From: Amoebophrya sp. A120
Lineage: Eukaryota; Sar; Dinophyceae; Syndiniales; Amoebophryaceae
Assembly: GCA_905178155.1 (NCBI GenBank)
Contig: CAJINV010000021.1
Span: 974,449-1,038,448, forward strand
Direction of reading: 5' to 3'
DNA length: 64,000 bases
Translations under genes and position numbers: made by a program
Shown here: positions 35,575 to 46,700 of the stretch, piece by piece
How positions within the stretch are numbered: the stretch's first letter is position 1
Layout: the number at the start of each line of letters is the position of its first letter
Notes under the pieces: generated by a model
Databases searched by the model: none
Told to the model about the DNA's origin: nothing
Seen by the model: the letters and a program-made list of their open reading frames with translations, nothing else

Positions 35575-37124
35575 CTCGACGTGGTCGTGTTTGTTTCTGT
35601 ACTTCAAGATGTTTGATGGTACGAGATTATGCGGGGCGGGTAATTTCTCTGCACCTTTCCCGTTTATTCGTCGGTTACAACAGCGACGCCTCGTGAAAAT
35701 AAATCTCAGTTCACGACGCCCCCGCTTGATATTGATATCTTGTTCATCGGCCTGCTCGCCGGAGAATAGACTTGAAGTATCTATCTATTGCGGCTCGCTC
35801 AACCGCTTCTGCTTATGGGGTGCCCTCGCGAAATCCCAACGAAGTCTTTATCGCACCGTCCGCAGGAGGTACTAGTTTCTGATCACCTCCGAGCGGACGG
35901 CTGCTCCTCTGTCGAACAAACAACGGTTCCGGTTGACGTTCTTGCCGGGAAATAAATGCTCTCCGTCCGTCAGCGGTTCTTGTTTTCAGTTTCCGAGGAA
36001 AACTGATCCAATATATTATATGTCGGAGAAGAGCTCTTACCCGATGAAAAACCTCAAGTCGGAGCAAGTCGACCGCAGGCAGCGAAAAAATCGTTCCATC
36101 AAGAACTTAGCTGGCCCACGACCAGCAGCTACCAAGCAAGATGAAGATGATGAACGAGTAAACTATAAAATCATCGTGAAGGGAGTTGTACACCTAGACT
36201 AGGACCACTCCGCGCGACGAGGCCTTGCCGTAGTCCCACCTCGCTGCTGGGTCCTCGTCTTTCTCCTGTGCTGCCGGCTTCGTGGTCGTGCTCTGTGAAA
36301 AGCATGGACGAAAAGAACATTTTTGGTACAAAAGTAGAACCCATGTTTGTTGTGTTTCATCAACGTGAAGTGCTGGGTATCTTGGTTGTAATAAATATTG
36401 ATCTCAAGAAGAACAAGAACTCCAAATAAGATTGTTTATAGAGTAGGTACGCTCTCGTGGTGATTCGAAAAAAGATCTTTCTTTGGATCAGTCGACATTC
36501 GTGTGCTAGAAACAAAGTGCGTGAGGAGAATTGATGAGAGCAAGTTGTTCAAGATTAGAAAAAGATTTGACCAACGAGGACACCGGCACGAGGAGGTACT
36601 TATTGCGTCCGGGAACAAGCGGACATAGTGGTAAGTACTTCTTGTTTCCGCCGGCAACACTTTCAAGGAGCTGTTGATATCCTGACATGAGAATAACCTC
36701 CCGGCGGCAGTGACGTGAAGAACCCTACAAAGGCACATGTTGCAGGAGCCATCGATGCCGGTAATTCAACATCGAAGACAACTACAGCTACCCTCCCTTC
36801 TTCCAAGAGTAGCACCCAGCAAGAGCAGCCTCGGCTATCCATCGATAGGGAGAAAGACCTTCTTGCATTTGCGCAGCTAGCGATGGACACATAAGACTTG
36901 CAGAGTTCATCATCATTCTCCGTTCTTGATGTTCAGCATCTGTAGTCGCACGGCAACTACATCAGTCTCCGTCGATTTCACTTCGTAGTGGCTTCAAACA
37001 ACTGGAGAAGAACAAATCACAGAAGCACGCCTTTTTGCAAGAAATATCCGCACCATCCTCTTCCCATCCCGCTTTTTTATTTCAAGTTCAACTTCAATCA
37101 AAGTCATGTGATTCCAGAATTAAT
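35575..37124. other. Poorly resolved region with several exon-like stretches
   Basis: Minus strand: a stretch ending at 35813 (AFISRQERQPEPLFVRQRSS), one after an acceptor CACAG near 36297 (STTTKPAAQEKDEDPAARWD), and one starting at ATG 36688 (MSGYQQLLESVAGGNKKYL). Plus strand: a stretch ending at 36893 (SKTTTATLPSSKSSTQQEQP). I could not build one consistent gene model, so strand and number of genes are undecided. Confidence 0.35.
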
Positions 37125-40100
37125 TCACTGATACAAGACCTCCGGCTCCTCGTGCTCATCTTCTGCATCGTCGCGATAGATGCCTTGTTGTGCCCCTCGC
37201 TCGTAGTTTCTTGCACTCTCACTACTCCCGGCACCACGACCCCCGTCTGTTCTGGTTTGCGATTCTTTACTTCTCCCCGTGGAATTCGAATCCGTCTCCA
37301 TTTGTGGTCCCTGGATTCCCTTCTCTAGATTCTCGTGGTACTGTTCCAGCAATTTTCGGTACAGCTTGTGGCTATTGAACTCACCGTCATCTTCGCTGGA
37401 TGGCTCTTTTTCCTGTCCTCCTTCATCTTCTTCACATGGTCTATTCGTTGTAGCCTCCCCGTCCACCTCTACCAGCTCCTGCTCCTCCTCGTCGTGTTCA
37501 TGATCTGCAAGAGCCTCTACATCTATGAGATTGCACAACTCCCCCTCTTCCTCGTTTGTCATGCAAAATACCTAACTCCAGCTTTGCCTCTTGGTACTGT
37601 TTGCATGGCAAGTTCTGGCAGTCCAATTAGCACTACACTCCTGGTGTGTCATGCGAAACCTGTATTCTTGCTGACGCTTGTATTGCTGTTCATGCAATAC
37701 AAATGAGGGGGAGGGGGAGTTGTGCACTCTCATAACATCGTCCCCGACTCGGCAGTCCTCGTCCGTTGGTACGAGGGACAGCATATGCATTGCAAACATG
37801 TCTGGCTGTCTGGAAAGTTGTAATGCCAAAAGACAAAGATATGCGCACTGCAATACACAGCCAAGCATTATAAATTTTTTGGGCTTCTATGTGATCCGTG
37901 TTGCGCATTGAAGGCTGCGTTTTTGCATGAGAGGCAAGAGCCTCTTGTCCTGCCCTCGTATCAGAGAATTTAGATACATGCCCATGCGAGAACAAAAGCA
38001 TGAGAAAAAACTTGCAATCTTCCAGACCCAGACATATTTGATGCAGTTGATACAGCAGCCCGGCCAAAAAATTCCGGGTCCGACAAATCCCGGTTTCGCC
38101 GTCGCCGTCTTCCCCCCGGCAAAACGGTGTCTCCAACACCTTCCCGGCGTAGACCACCCGCGCAAACCCGTCGTGGGTATATGCATTGCAAATATGTCTG
38201 GGTCTGGATACTTGTAATGCAAGGAAGGGAAGAGGTGAGCACTCTCCAAGCATTTGACAAGTTTTTCCGTGGTGCTGAGTTGCGTACTCCGCATGATGAC
38301 AAACAGCGCTTTCGCATGACAGGCAAGAGCAGCTCTTTGCGACCACGCAACACAGTGTCCAGACGAGTCATCCCAGGATAGAATGACAAACCTCGCATCA
38401 ATCTCCCAGACCCAGACATTATATTTGCAATGCATAGGGTAAACTCGAAGTTGATGTAACTGGCGAACGGCGGCCACACCCAGTCAAACGTCAACTTCGC
38501 CTGCAGGGCCCCGAGCATCGGCGCCAGCGGGCCCGTGTCGTGGCCTGAGTAGAGAAAGAAGTTTTTGCTTTTTTGGTTCTGTATGTCGTCCAATACCTGC
38601 TTGATCAGCGGCCCGACGCGCTGTTTCGGAAACCGCTCGTTGGGGCCGAAGTAGATCGGAAGGTAGGAAAACGCCTTCCCGAGCGTCTGTTCCGTCAGCG
38701 GGACCTCCCCACCTTTCGCAATGCCGACGGTGGGGCAAAGGTGCGAAAAAACGCAGTCGCCGAGCTGTGTTTTTTATAAATTTTATTGCAGGGAATAAAG
38801 GGGGTTGTACTATAAATTGTGCTGCCGAGGAGGAGAACGAGAAACGACGAGCCGGAAGTAAACCACAAGTTCTTCACGAAGGGTCAATCTGCTTACACAC
38901 AGCACCTAAAACCGTGGAAAATAATCGCAAATTAAAGTTCATCGTCGCACAAAATTTATACCGAAAATAAGCTGTAATTGTGATCCAGGCCCAGCGGGCG
39001 CCCCTGCACTGTTGTGCTGTTTAGCTCCTTTACCAGCTCGTCGCGCACATCTGCGTCCCACTTCTGCTGCGCCTCCTTCTGCTTATCCCACGAAAAAAGT
39101 GTACACAGTTACACATTTGTAGTGAATTCAGCAACACAAATTTCTTCGCATGAGAGAGAAAACTTGTAATGCAGAAATCCTACGGGAAAACACCTATGAA
39201 ACGAGGCTCCTATGCATATCCGGCATGACAGAGCTTGTCTGTTTTGCTTGGCCTGCAACGCAATGTGTAACTGTAGCACTTTTTTCTTGCGATACTGCTC
39301 GGGCTGTTCCCAGTACGCGGCGTCGAGCTCCGCCATTTTCGGGCAGAACCGGGAATTCGGTTGGATCGTGCTGTATATGCATTGCAAAAGTATTGTATCG
39401 CACTAGTATAAATTGCATGACAAATTTTGGCAAGAAGGAAAGGGGAATTTGTAATGCTGTTTGCCTTAGGAGAAATATTTGCCATGCATATTTGCAAAGA
39501 GCAGTACGAGTACGATGCTTTTGCACAGGATACTGTAAAACGGATCGTCCGTCTCGACTTCGAACTTGGAGTGCTTGATCCCCATGTTCTCCAGCAACCG
39601 TGCGGCCAGCGTTTCCGCGCTGCGCATGGTTCGCAGCGACGCGTCGATGTCGGATCGGAGGTACCAGGCCTTGGCGCCCCCGGCCTCCTTTTCGCGTTCG
39701 CACTTCTGCGCCAGCGTCTGTGCTTTTTTGGCCTTCCTCGTTTGCTGTCGACCTACTTTATTTCTCGCAGGCCGCTCTGCTTGTTCATCATCTGCATCGT
39801 CGCTATCAGCCTGATTCTGAAAGTTTCGACTGTCCTCTTCTTCGCCCCCTTCGAACGCTTCCTTCATCTTGGCCCAGATGGTTGGGAGCAAACCGGAGTC
39901 CTCCTCGAGTTGCTTGCAGGCGGAGCGTTTGAAAACTTTCGGATAGGCCTCGAAAAACCGGTCGGCGTTGTTGCGGTGCATGGCGTATCCGTCCGGCGTC
40001 ATCTCGCCCAACCCGCAGGTCCCCTGCCAGTTGTTGGGCACCGTGTTCCCGCGGTGCGCTTCCACCGCTTCGTTCTTCGTCGCGGGAAAAAAAACCGGGG

Positions 40101-41216
40101 GCTGGTGCAGCTGGTTATTTTCCTTCGGTGTGTCGCATTCGTACTGCACCTGATCGTTTTCCCAGCACCGCCCGTTTTTGGAGTGCTGGTCGCCGGAGCA
40201 CATGATCCGCGCGCCGTGCCGGATGAAGCTGACCACTTTCGTCACCTTTTTCGTGATATGGATTGTAAAAATGTCTGGGTCTGGAAGGTTGGGACTTGTA
40301 ATGCTAGCTTTCCATACCTAGAAAATCTGCATTGCATAACCAACAAAAGTCGCAGTCTCTTTTGTCATGCAAAAACGCAGTTTCTCATGCGGATTGCCTA
40401 TGAGAAAGCGTTCGGAAGTGTTTTCATCATGCACATTTTAGCATCACAAGTTTCCAGACCCAGACATTTTTGCATTTCATACGTGAACTCTGCATCCGGG
40501 ATCGCGCCCCAGTCCTTCTCCTCGTTGCAATAGTTGTGCAACAGCTTCTGGTATGGATTGCAAAAGTGTCTGGGTCTGGAAGGTCGGAACTTGTGATGCT
40601 AACTTTGGACTCTAAAAAATTTTGTATTGCATGACCAGCAAGAGGAGTCCGGTTTGTGCTACGCGTGGAGGGTATTCGTCATGCGGAATAGGCATCAGGA
40701 AGGCCTCTAAAAATCTGTGATGCTAGGGCTTCCATGACAGACATTCTGTGTCATGCAAAAACAGCATAACAAATTTCGGATTCTTCATCCAGATCCAGAT
40801 ATTTTTACATTTGATATCTGGAACTGGTGCGAGGGGGCGGTTGGACGGTCAATTTCAACGTCATCTTGCTCCTCGTCCTCTTCGGAAAGGATCGGCTCAC
40901 GGCTAGCGGTGGATGGGGAAGGGGACTTGGTCTTGGTCGAGCTCGTCGTTGAAGCTGATGCAGCGTCGGCCGGTGGGCTCGTCGTGGACGATGGCGCTGC
41001 GCTGCCACTGCTCGCGGAAAGGTAAAGTAACGCGGTTTGCAGTGCATGTGCGGTTTTAATTTTCCTTCTCGCGGGAGCACGCCTGTTGTCGGAGGCGTAA
41101 ATAACGCGCGCCTGGCAAATGTTGAGATCATTGCAACGAGTACGGCCTCTGCTTCTGCTTCTGGATGAAGAAGCGGTCGTCGAGCAAAACGAAAAACCGC
41201 TGGAGGAAGACGACAT
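37125..41216 (-). CDS. Histidine acid phosphatase family protein
   Basis: Branch 2 of the histidine phosphatase superfamily, which hydrolyses phosphomonoesters or inositol phosphates by way of a phosphohistidine. The start is ATG 41216. The N-terminal 100 residues are Ser/Arg-rich and then acidic, possibly with a membrane anchor (HALQTALLYLSAS). The catalytic RHGxR motif is seen as SFIRHGARI (about 40220). The second catalytic motif, HD, is in FFLYSGHDTGPLAPMLG (about 38550). Between them lie GLGEMTPDGYAMHR and a basic acid-rich insert. After the core (FARVVYAGKVLETPF) comes an acidic, coiled tail ending EEPEVLYQ. Seven introners are removed, each at an exact duplication (40552, 40257, 39376, 39084, 38180, 37784, 37524), plus one GT-AG intron, 38765-38961. 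Total about 680 residues. The substrate cannot be told from sequence. Confidence 0.88.
37524..37734 (-). mobile_element. Introner, family F, duplication ACATC
   Basis: Ends TATGAGATTGCACAACTCCC and GGGAGTTGTGCACTCTCATA. ACATC is at 37519-37523 and 37735-37739. Removal joins VGDD to VEALA. Confidence 0.94.
37784..38052 (-). mobile_element. Introner, family A variant, duplication CAGCA
   Basis: Ends TATGCATTGCAAACATGTCT and TTTGATGCAGTTGATA. CAGCA is at 37779-37783 and 38053-38057. Removal joins LAGLL to SLVPT. Confidence 0.93.
38180..38436 (-). mobile_element. Introner, family A variant, duplication GGGTA
   Basis: Ends TATGCATTGCAAATATGTCT and ATTATATTTGCAATGCATA. GGGTA is at 38175-38179 and 38437-38441. 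Removal joins FEFT to HDGFA. Confidence 0.94.
38765..38961 (-). other. Canonical GT-AG intron in the phosphatase gene
   Basis: Donor TTTTCG|GTATAA and acceptor AACACAG|CTCGGC join NYSLFS to LGDCVF in phase 0. Confidence 0.85.
39084..39294 (-). mobile_element. Introner, family G, duplication CTGCT
   Basis: Ends TATCCCACGAAAAAAGTGTA and AGCACTTTTTTCTTGCGATA. CTGCT is at 39079-39083 and 39295-39299. Removal joins EQPEQ to KEAQQ. Confidence 0.93.
39376..39532 (-). mobile_element. Introner, family B, duplication CTGTA
   Basis: Ends TATGCATTGCAAAAGTATTG and GCTTTTGCACAGGATA. CTGTA is at 39371-39375 and 39533-39537. Removal joins DDPFY to STIQP. Confidence 0.94.
40257..40481 (-). mobile_element. 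Introner, family A, duplication CGTGA
   Basis: Ends TATGGATTGTAAAAATGTCT and AGACATTTTTGCATTTCATA. CGTGA is at 40252-40256 and 40482-40486. Removal joins AEFT to KKVTK just before the RHGAR motif. Confidence 0.94.
40552..40816 (-). mobile_element. Introner, family A, duplication TCTGG
   Basis: Ends TATGGATTGCAAAAGTGTCT and AGATATTTTTACATTTGATA. TCTGG is at 40547-40551 and 40817-40821. Removal joins HQFQ to KLLHN. Confidence 0.93.
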
Positions 41217-43778
41217 GACCGCGTGTACAGGCAAGGAAGAGAAGATGTGTTTCTTTCTTGCTGTTCTTTCTTGCTGTCAGTAGTACTACCCTAGAAGCAA
41301 ACTCACTGTCATTGCGCACACAGAATCTTCTCCACTTGAGCAGGTTATCGTTCTTGCTTAAACCGATAGTTTCCCACCTTTCCAACCAGCAACCACTTCA
41401 AGGCAAGAAAGAATGAGACAATTTACGACAACATCAGGGTCGTTCCTCCAGCAGAGAACTCGTTTTCTACTTCGTGCTCGTCGAGGTCGAAATAGAAGGA
41501 GATATAAGTAAAGAGGACAGACAGATGACAAATGCCGTTGCATTTCCGAGAAGATGAACACACGCACAGTCTAATCTAATTATAGACACTCACAATTATC
41601 TGGAGCGGCGAGCTAGAAGAACGAAAATCCTTGCTCGCGGTGCCATGGGCGAGCGACGCCCCCAAGATTAGCAGATCACGCATGCATCTGGTGCAATTCA
41701 ACAGCCTATCAATTTGATCACACCAGCGCGACGCCCACGCAGGACTTGCCGACGCACATCCTTCCATAGAACCAAGCGGCGGCCCAGAAGCCGGGGCTGA
41801 GCCGCGCTCGCGGCCCGCCGGGCGGGGTATCGAACCGGGCGCGCGAAACAATCAAGCCGCAAAGGATGCGCTGTCGCGGCGCGGCGCGCGCGCGCGCAAG
41901 CTCGAATGCAAGAAGGGGCGGGGCGAAGACGCCACGCACAGCACCAGCGCCCGGCGCCGGCATGGCTGCAACCGTCGCAACACACACCAAGGCCATGCAA
42001 GACCGAAAACGGGCGCACCGGTGCCGGCTCAAGCAGGAAGGCGGGCAGGATCATCACGCCCCACCCTCGCGCCCTCTGCCGCGCCGCCTGCGGCGCCGGG
42101 GCAGAAATGGAAGGCGGCAAGCGCCCGGGGGCGAAGGCGCAAGCTACGCGGCTGGGCACCGGGCGCCAAGATCGCGAGCGCTGCGCGCTTTCTCCGCTTT
42201 GTTCGAGATTTTTCTTGGGTGGCTTTCCGGCGCCACGTGTGCGGCCGCGCACCATCTGCGGGCCGTAGTGCGAAGCCTGCGGCCCGCATGCCACACACGC
42301 CCGCCGGGGCCTGTTCCCGCCTGCGTGCGCGCGATAGATGGATGCGCGATCACGAAGTGCAAGAGGAATGCTCTGTGGCGCACGCAAAAAGATCCGGAGG
42401 CCACGACCGAGGCTCGCAAGAGACGCTATCGGCTGCCGCTGCTGCTGCTGCGCAGCTGCGGCTCCAGATGCTCCCCCATCATGTCCTCGGCAGCTTTCCA
42501 TTTTGTCATTGTCATTGAGGAAAACCACACAAAATTAGAATTATAGGACGGAGGCACGACAAGATTAAGCCTAAGCGGCACAGCTAGAAGTAAACAAGTA
42601 AGAACTGCTCCTTAGATAATAAGTAACTACGTATACTTCTCTCGCATGCTCGCCGCAATAAAACTCCGCACTCGTTGTGGTAAAGCTAGCGGTATCTGTA
42701 ACTGTATCAGCCACAAAACCCTCTCGCGCATCTCTCTGCGCACTGCAGCTGCGTGATCTCCTACGGAACAATAACGTACGCAGCAGATGAAAAATGCTCG
42801 GCGCTCCGTCAGCGCCAGCAGTCGAGTGGCCCTTCTATTCGGAAACTCGCGCTGTTTTTTGATTCTCCGTAGTTTACAGTTACAATTTGTTTGTTCGGTT
42901 TTCTTTGCCAGTTTTGTTCAACCAGCCGTGTCTGAAAATTATCACAACTCTCGTTCAGAGGACATTACACTGTGCAACTAAGATTTTGATATTGTAAAAT
43001 TTGAATCATAAGGACACTAAAATTGTCAGTACGACTAGCCTGCTACCACCAGCCTAATAATAGCTCAAGTCTGGAAGATTTTGTTCCATACTAAACTTTG
43101 TCATATCGGTACTTTATCAGTTCTGTGTCGGTTGTTGAGTCCTAACGGCAAGGAGGCGCAGTCCCTGCAAGTCACACTCGTACTCGACTGCGCGCTAGTA
43201 CGCTCAGAACCCCTACAAGACATGCAGGTCGCTCTGGTTCGACATATTTGATAGAATTCGGACAATACTGTCGTCTGTGTCTGTGAATCTGTAAAATGAA
43301 AACATTGCATTAGTCATATTGTCTGAAGATGATCTTCGCTAAACTTTTGCTTCTATTGGTCAAAACTACTGGCTCTGTCTAGCCTGCTGCTCCTGAATCA
43401 TACAGCAATCTTTTCGACTGTTTTCTTTTCCGTATTGAGTCTTGTTCATCTTTTCCTCTTGTTTTTCTCTGGCAATATTCATCTTCTCGATAGGTTAATT
43501 TGGCAATATTTCTGTTAGTTTTCAAGGTCAAAGTCAATCTGTGAAGTCAAAGTGAAAACGGTTTGATAGTATTCTCCTGTCTGATGTTCCTGTATTGCTA
43601 TCCATAATGTTCATGCTCCGCCTGCCGATTCTAGGTCTTTTTTCGTACGAGTTTCTGCTTTTTTGTTTTTGATAGCTTGTATTTGGAGATGGAGGTGCAG
43701 AAATCTCCTGCGTGATAAGAATTCAGAAAATTTTTGATTTTAGTTCTACTATCCACGACAAATTCTAAAGCGCTCCGC
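41217..43778. other. Intergenic, with a GC-rich island
   Basis: It separates the phosphatase start from the DNAI1 stop. From 41700 to 42540 it is strongly GC-rich; on either side it returns to ordinary or AT-rich composition. No gene was recognised. Confidence 0.5.
41700..42540. other. GC-rich island, no recognised gene
   Basis: About 840 bp with GGCGCG-type runs (CGCGGCGCGGCGCGCGCGCG near 41876) in sharp contrast to the flanks. Open frames exist on both strands simply because stop codons are rare in such DNA. The longest (minus, 41698-42528) is Arg/Ala/Pro-rich with no motif. A foreign insertion, a structural RNA or a composition island are all possible. Confidence 0.55.
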
Positions 43779-46700
43779 CTACTGCTCCGTGGTTTCGACA
43801 ACCATACCCAGCAGTGTCTCCATGGCCTCAATTTCCTGGTCGATCAGAGCCTGTCCGGTCTTTGCCGCAACATACTCCTCGCCCGTACCCGTGCCGGTCA
43901 TGGATTTCTGATGTGTGTAATTTTCAAAATTTTTTCCATCCTGTTCCTACGTTACTTGCCCAACCTTCTCGAGCTTCTTCTATACTGCTGCATTCGAAAC
44001 GGACATTGCAAACTCAAAAAGCAGATGCACCTTGTCTTAGTATAGCACAGTCGTATACGTAAAACTCAAAACACAATTATATCTACTCGCAGGTTCGGAG
44101 ACAGCTTCAAACTGGTGACACCGCCCCTATCGTCACCCACAATCAGGATTGGACTTTCCCCGTTGAAGCCGAGATGGGTGCACTTTGCCTTGGCGACCAC
44201 CTTTTGCCAGCACAGCGGTCCGTTGCGGTTTATGCTAAGGTCATAAACATGCGTGACGCCATCAGCCGTAATGGCGGCGAAGACCGTACCTGGAGATAAG
44301 TATTTCCATTTCGTAAAAGTTGTGCTTCAAAATGGGATTCTTGTCAAATACCAGATGGACGATAAAGATACAGCCAAGAACTTGATGAATCTTACACCAT
44401 TTTTCCATGATTGCAGCTGCACAAGAAATCAATTAATACTGCTGTATGGTGCCCAGGCGACGTCGCCGACCTGTTGTGCTAGATCGAAGGACATGATGGG
44501 TGTCTTCGTCGTGTGGTCCCACATTTTCACGGTCCAGTCGGCTGAGGAAGAGATAAAAATGTTCGGGTGGAAGTGGTTCCATCTTACGGCGTAGACGGCC
44601 ATGCTGTGACCCTCGTAGGTGTCCAGGTATTGACCTGAGAGATGTGATGAATTTTTCAGTTGATTTATTTCTTAGTACCAAGCATAGAGGGGGCAATTTG
44701 GACTTCATCGTGTCCTCCTTGCGGTTGCGGTCCTCACAAATCTTCATTACGTTTACGCATTCTCTCGATGTTGTTGTTGAAATGCCTATATGCAAGTCGT
44801 GCAAAAACTAAAACACCTTATCCTAAACAGCAACTAAACATAATGATACCGCTGTATGATTTTGAGCACTTGTGGATCCTTCCCTCCTCTGTTCCGATCA
44901 GGAACAAGTCCTCGTTTGTCTTGTGGAAATCGAAGCAAAGCCCGCCTGCCAAGCCCGTGAGACCGGTGTCCTCTTCCTCACCTGAGAAAATTTGTGTTGC
45001 AATAGCAATGTTGAGTTTTAAATTTGCTGATAGAAAATACAGACGGCAAATGCCGCGTCACGACCATCACCTGCAGAGAGACACACACGGCAGCACGAAC
45101 AAGAATTCATCCGCATCTGATTCTGAATTTACCGACAACGTCTTTGTTTTTGTACCTGAGTGCAGCTTGAGTGCCATCAATTCTTCGCTCTCCAGCTTGT
45201 CTTTCATGAGCAGCCAGATGCTGACGCGGCCGTCCGCGCTGACACTGTAGAAGGAAAGCGCCGCTCCTATCCTCAGGAAAAACGTACCCACACCAGAGTC
45301 AAGATGGGGACTTTGCAACACAAACCTAGGAGTTTTGGGAGTCACGCATGACAAGTTGGGCTATGCAGTGTAGTGCAGGTTAGCAAGCGCAGCCGCATCA
45401 CAGATTCATCTGCTCATCCTGTTCACAGCATCACAAATTCCAAAACAGGATTGGAAATGGCTCTCATGGGGATGCGCATTCCAAGTCTTCCTGTCTTTGC
45501 AAATCTGCATTACAACTCTGGTGTGGGTATGTTTTTACTCAGGATAGCTCCGTTCGGATCGTCGTTCCATCGCACCTCCCACACGGGTACCAAATGTAAA
45601 AATGTCTGGGTCTGGAAGAATGCAACTTGTAATGCGTATTTCAGAACACAGAAAAGTCTCTCATGCATACGTAGCAAAAGCTCCCACTTTTTGCCAGCGA
45701 AATAGGGGACTTGTCATGCGGATTCGGCATTGCGGAAGGTTCTCGAAACCTGTGATGCTAGAGCCTCCATGCCAGACCCTCTGTGTCATGCAAAAACAGC
45801 ATGACTCTTCCAGACCCAGACATTTTTACATTTGATAACGGGGTCGCTGTGCTTGTTGGTCCTAATCGTTGAGGCGTAGATGGGTCGCTTGGTCTTTCCC
45901 CGGACGTCGTAGACTAATACGGTCCCGTCGTACAAGCCCACGGCGAGCAGTGCGGGTCTTGATGGGTGCCAGTCCAGACTGCACACGCCGCTGTCGGTGT
46001 TAAAGATAAATTCCGGGAATTTCGTGTTTTTCAAGCTGTAACAGCAGATGCACCCCTATCCTGAGTAAAAACGTACCCACACCAGAGTCAAGATGGGGAA
46101 TCGGCTAGACAAATCCACAAGTTTTGGCTGTTTTGCATCACAAATTTGGACTCGTAGTGTAGTGCTGTTTGAGCTAGCTCAGCAGCATCACAGATCTAGC
46201 ATACCATGCTGATTGGAGCATGACAAATTGCAAAACACGGCTAGAAAATGCTTCTCATGGAGCTCCGCATGATTAACATTTTCAGCATGCAGATTTGCAT
46301 TACAACTCTGGTGTGGGTACGTTTTTACTCAGGATAACCCCGTGCCCTGTCGCATGAAGTCGTAGGACCCGAAACCGACGGCGAAGAGGTCCGTGTACTT
46401 TGGGTTCCACCGGATCGCGGTAACCTGGGAGGTTTAAGTTCATTTTGGTGTCTAAGTACCCAAAATGAAGCAGGAATTACTTATTTCACGTGCGGAATCT
46501 TCCGAATCATGCATTTTTTCTTCATCATCTGCACGCTTCATTCAAGTAAAACCATCCTCGTCGTAGTGCTTACCTGTTTTCTCTTGACCTTCTCTGAGGT
46601 GAACCTCCACAATGGCAACAGGGTTCCCTCACCGTCTGGTCGGAATTCGTCCGACTTGTCTTCCCAGAACTTGAAATCGTGGTAGATTTCCGCCTCGGCG

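Noticed and set aside
41698..42528. 276-residue minus-strand open frame in the GC-rich island
   Set aside because: All frames are open in such GC-rich DNA; the product is Arg/Ala/Pro-rich, with no domain and no introner or conserved block.
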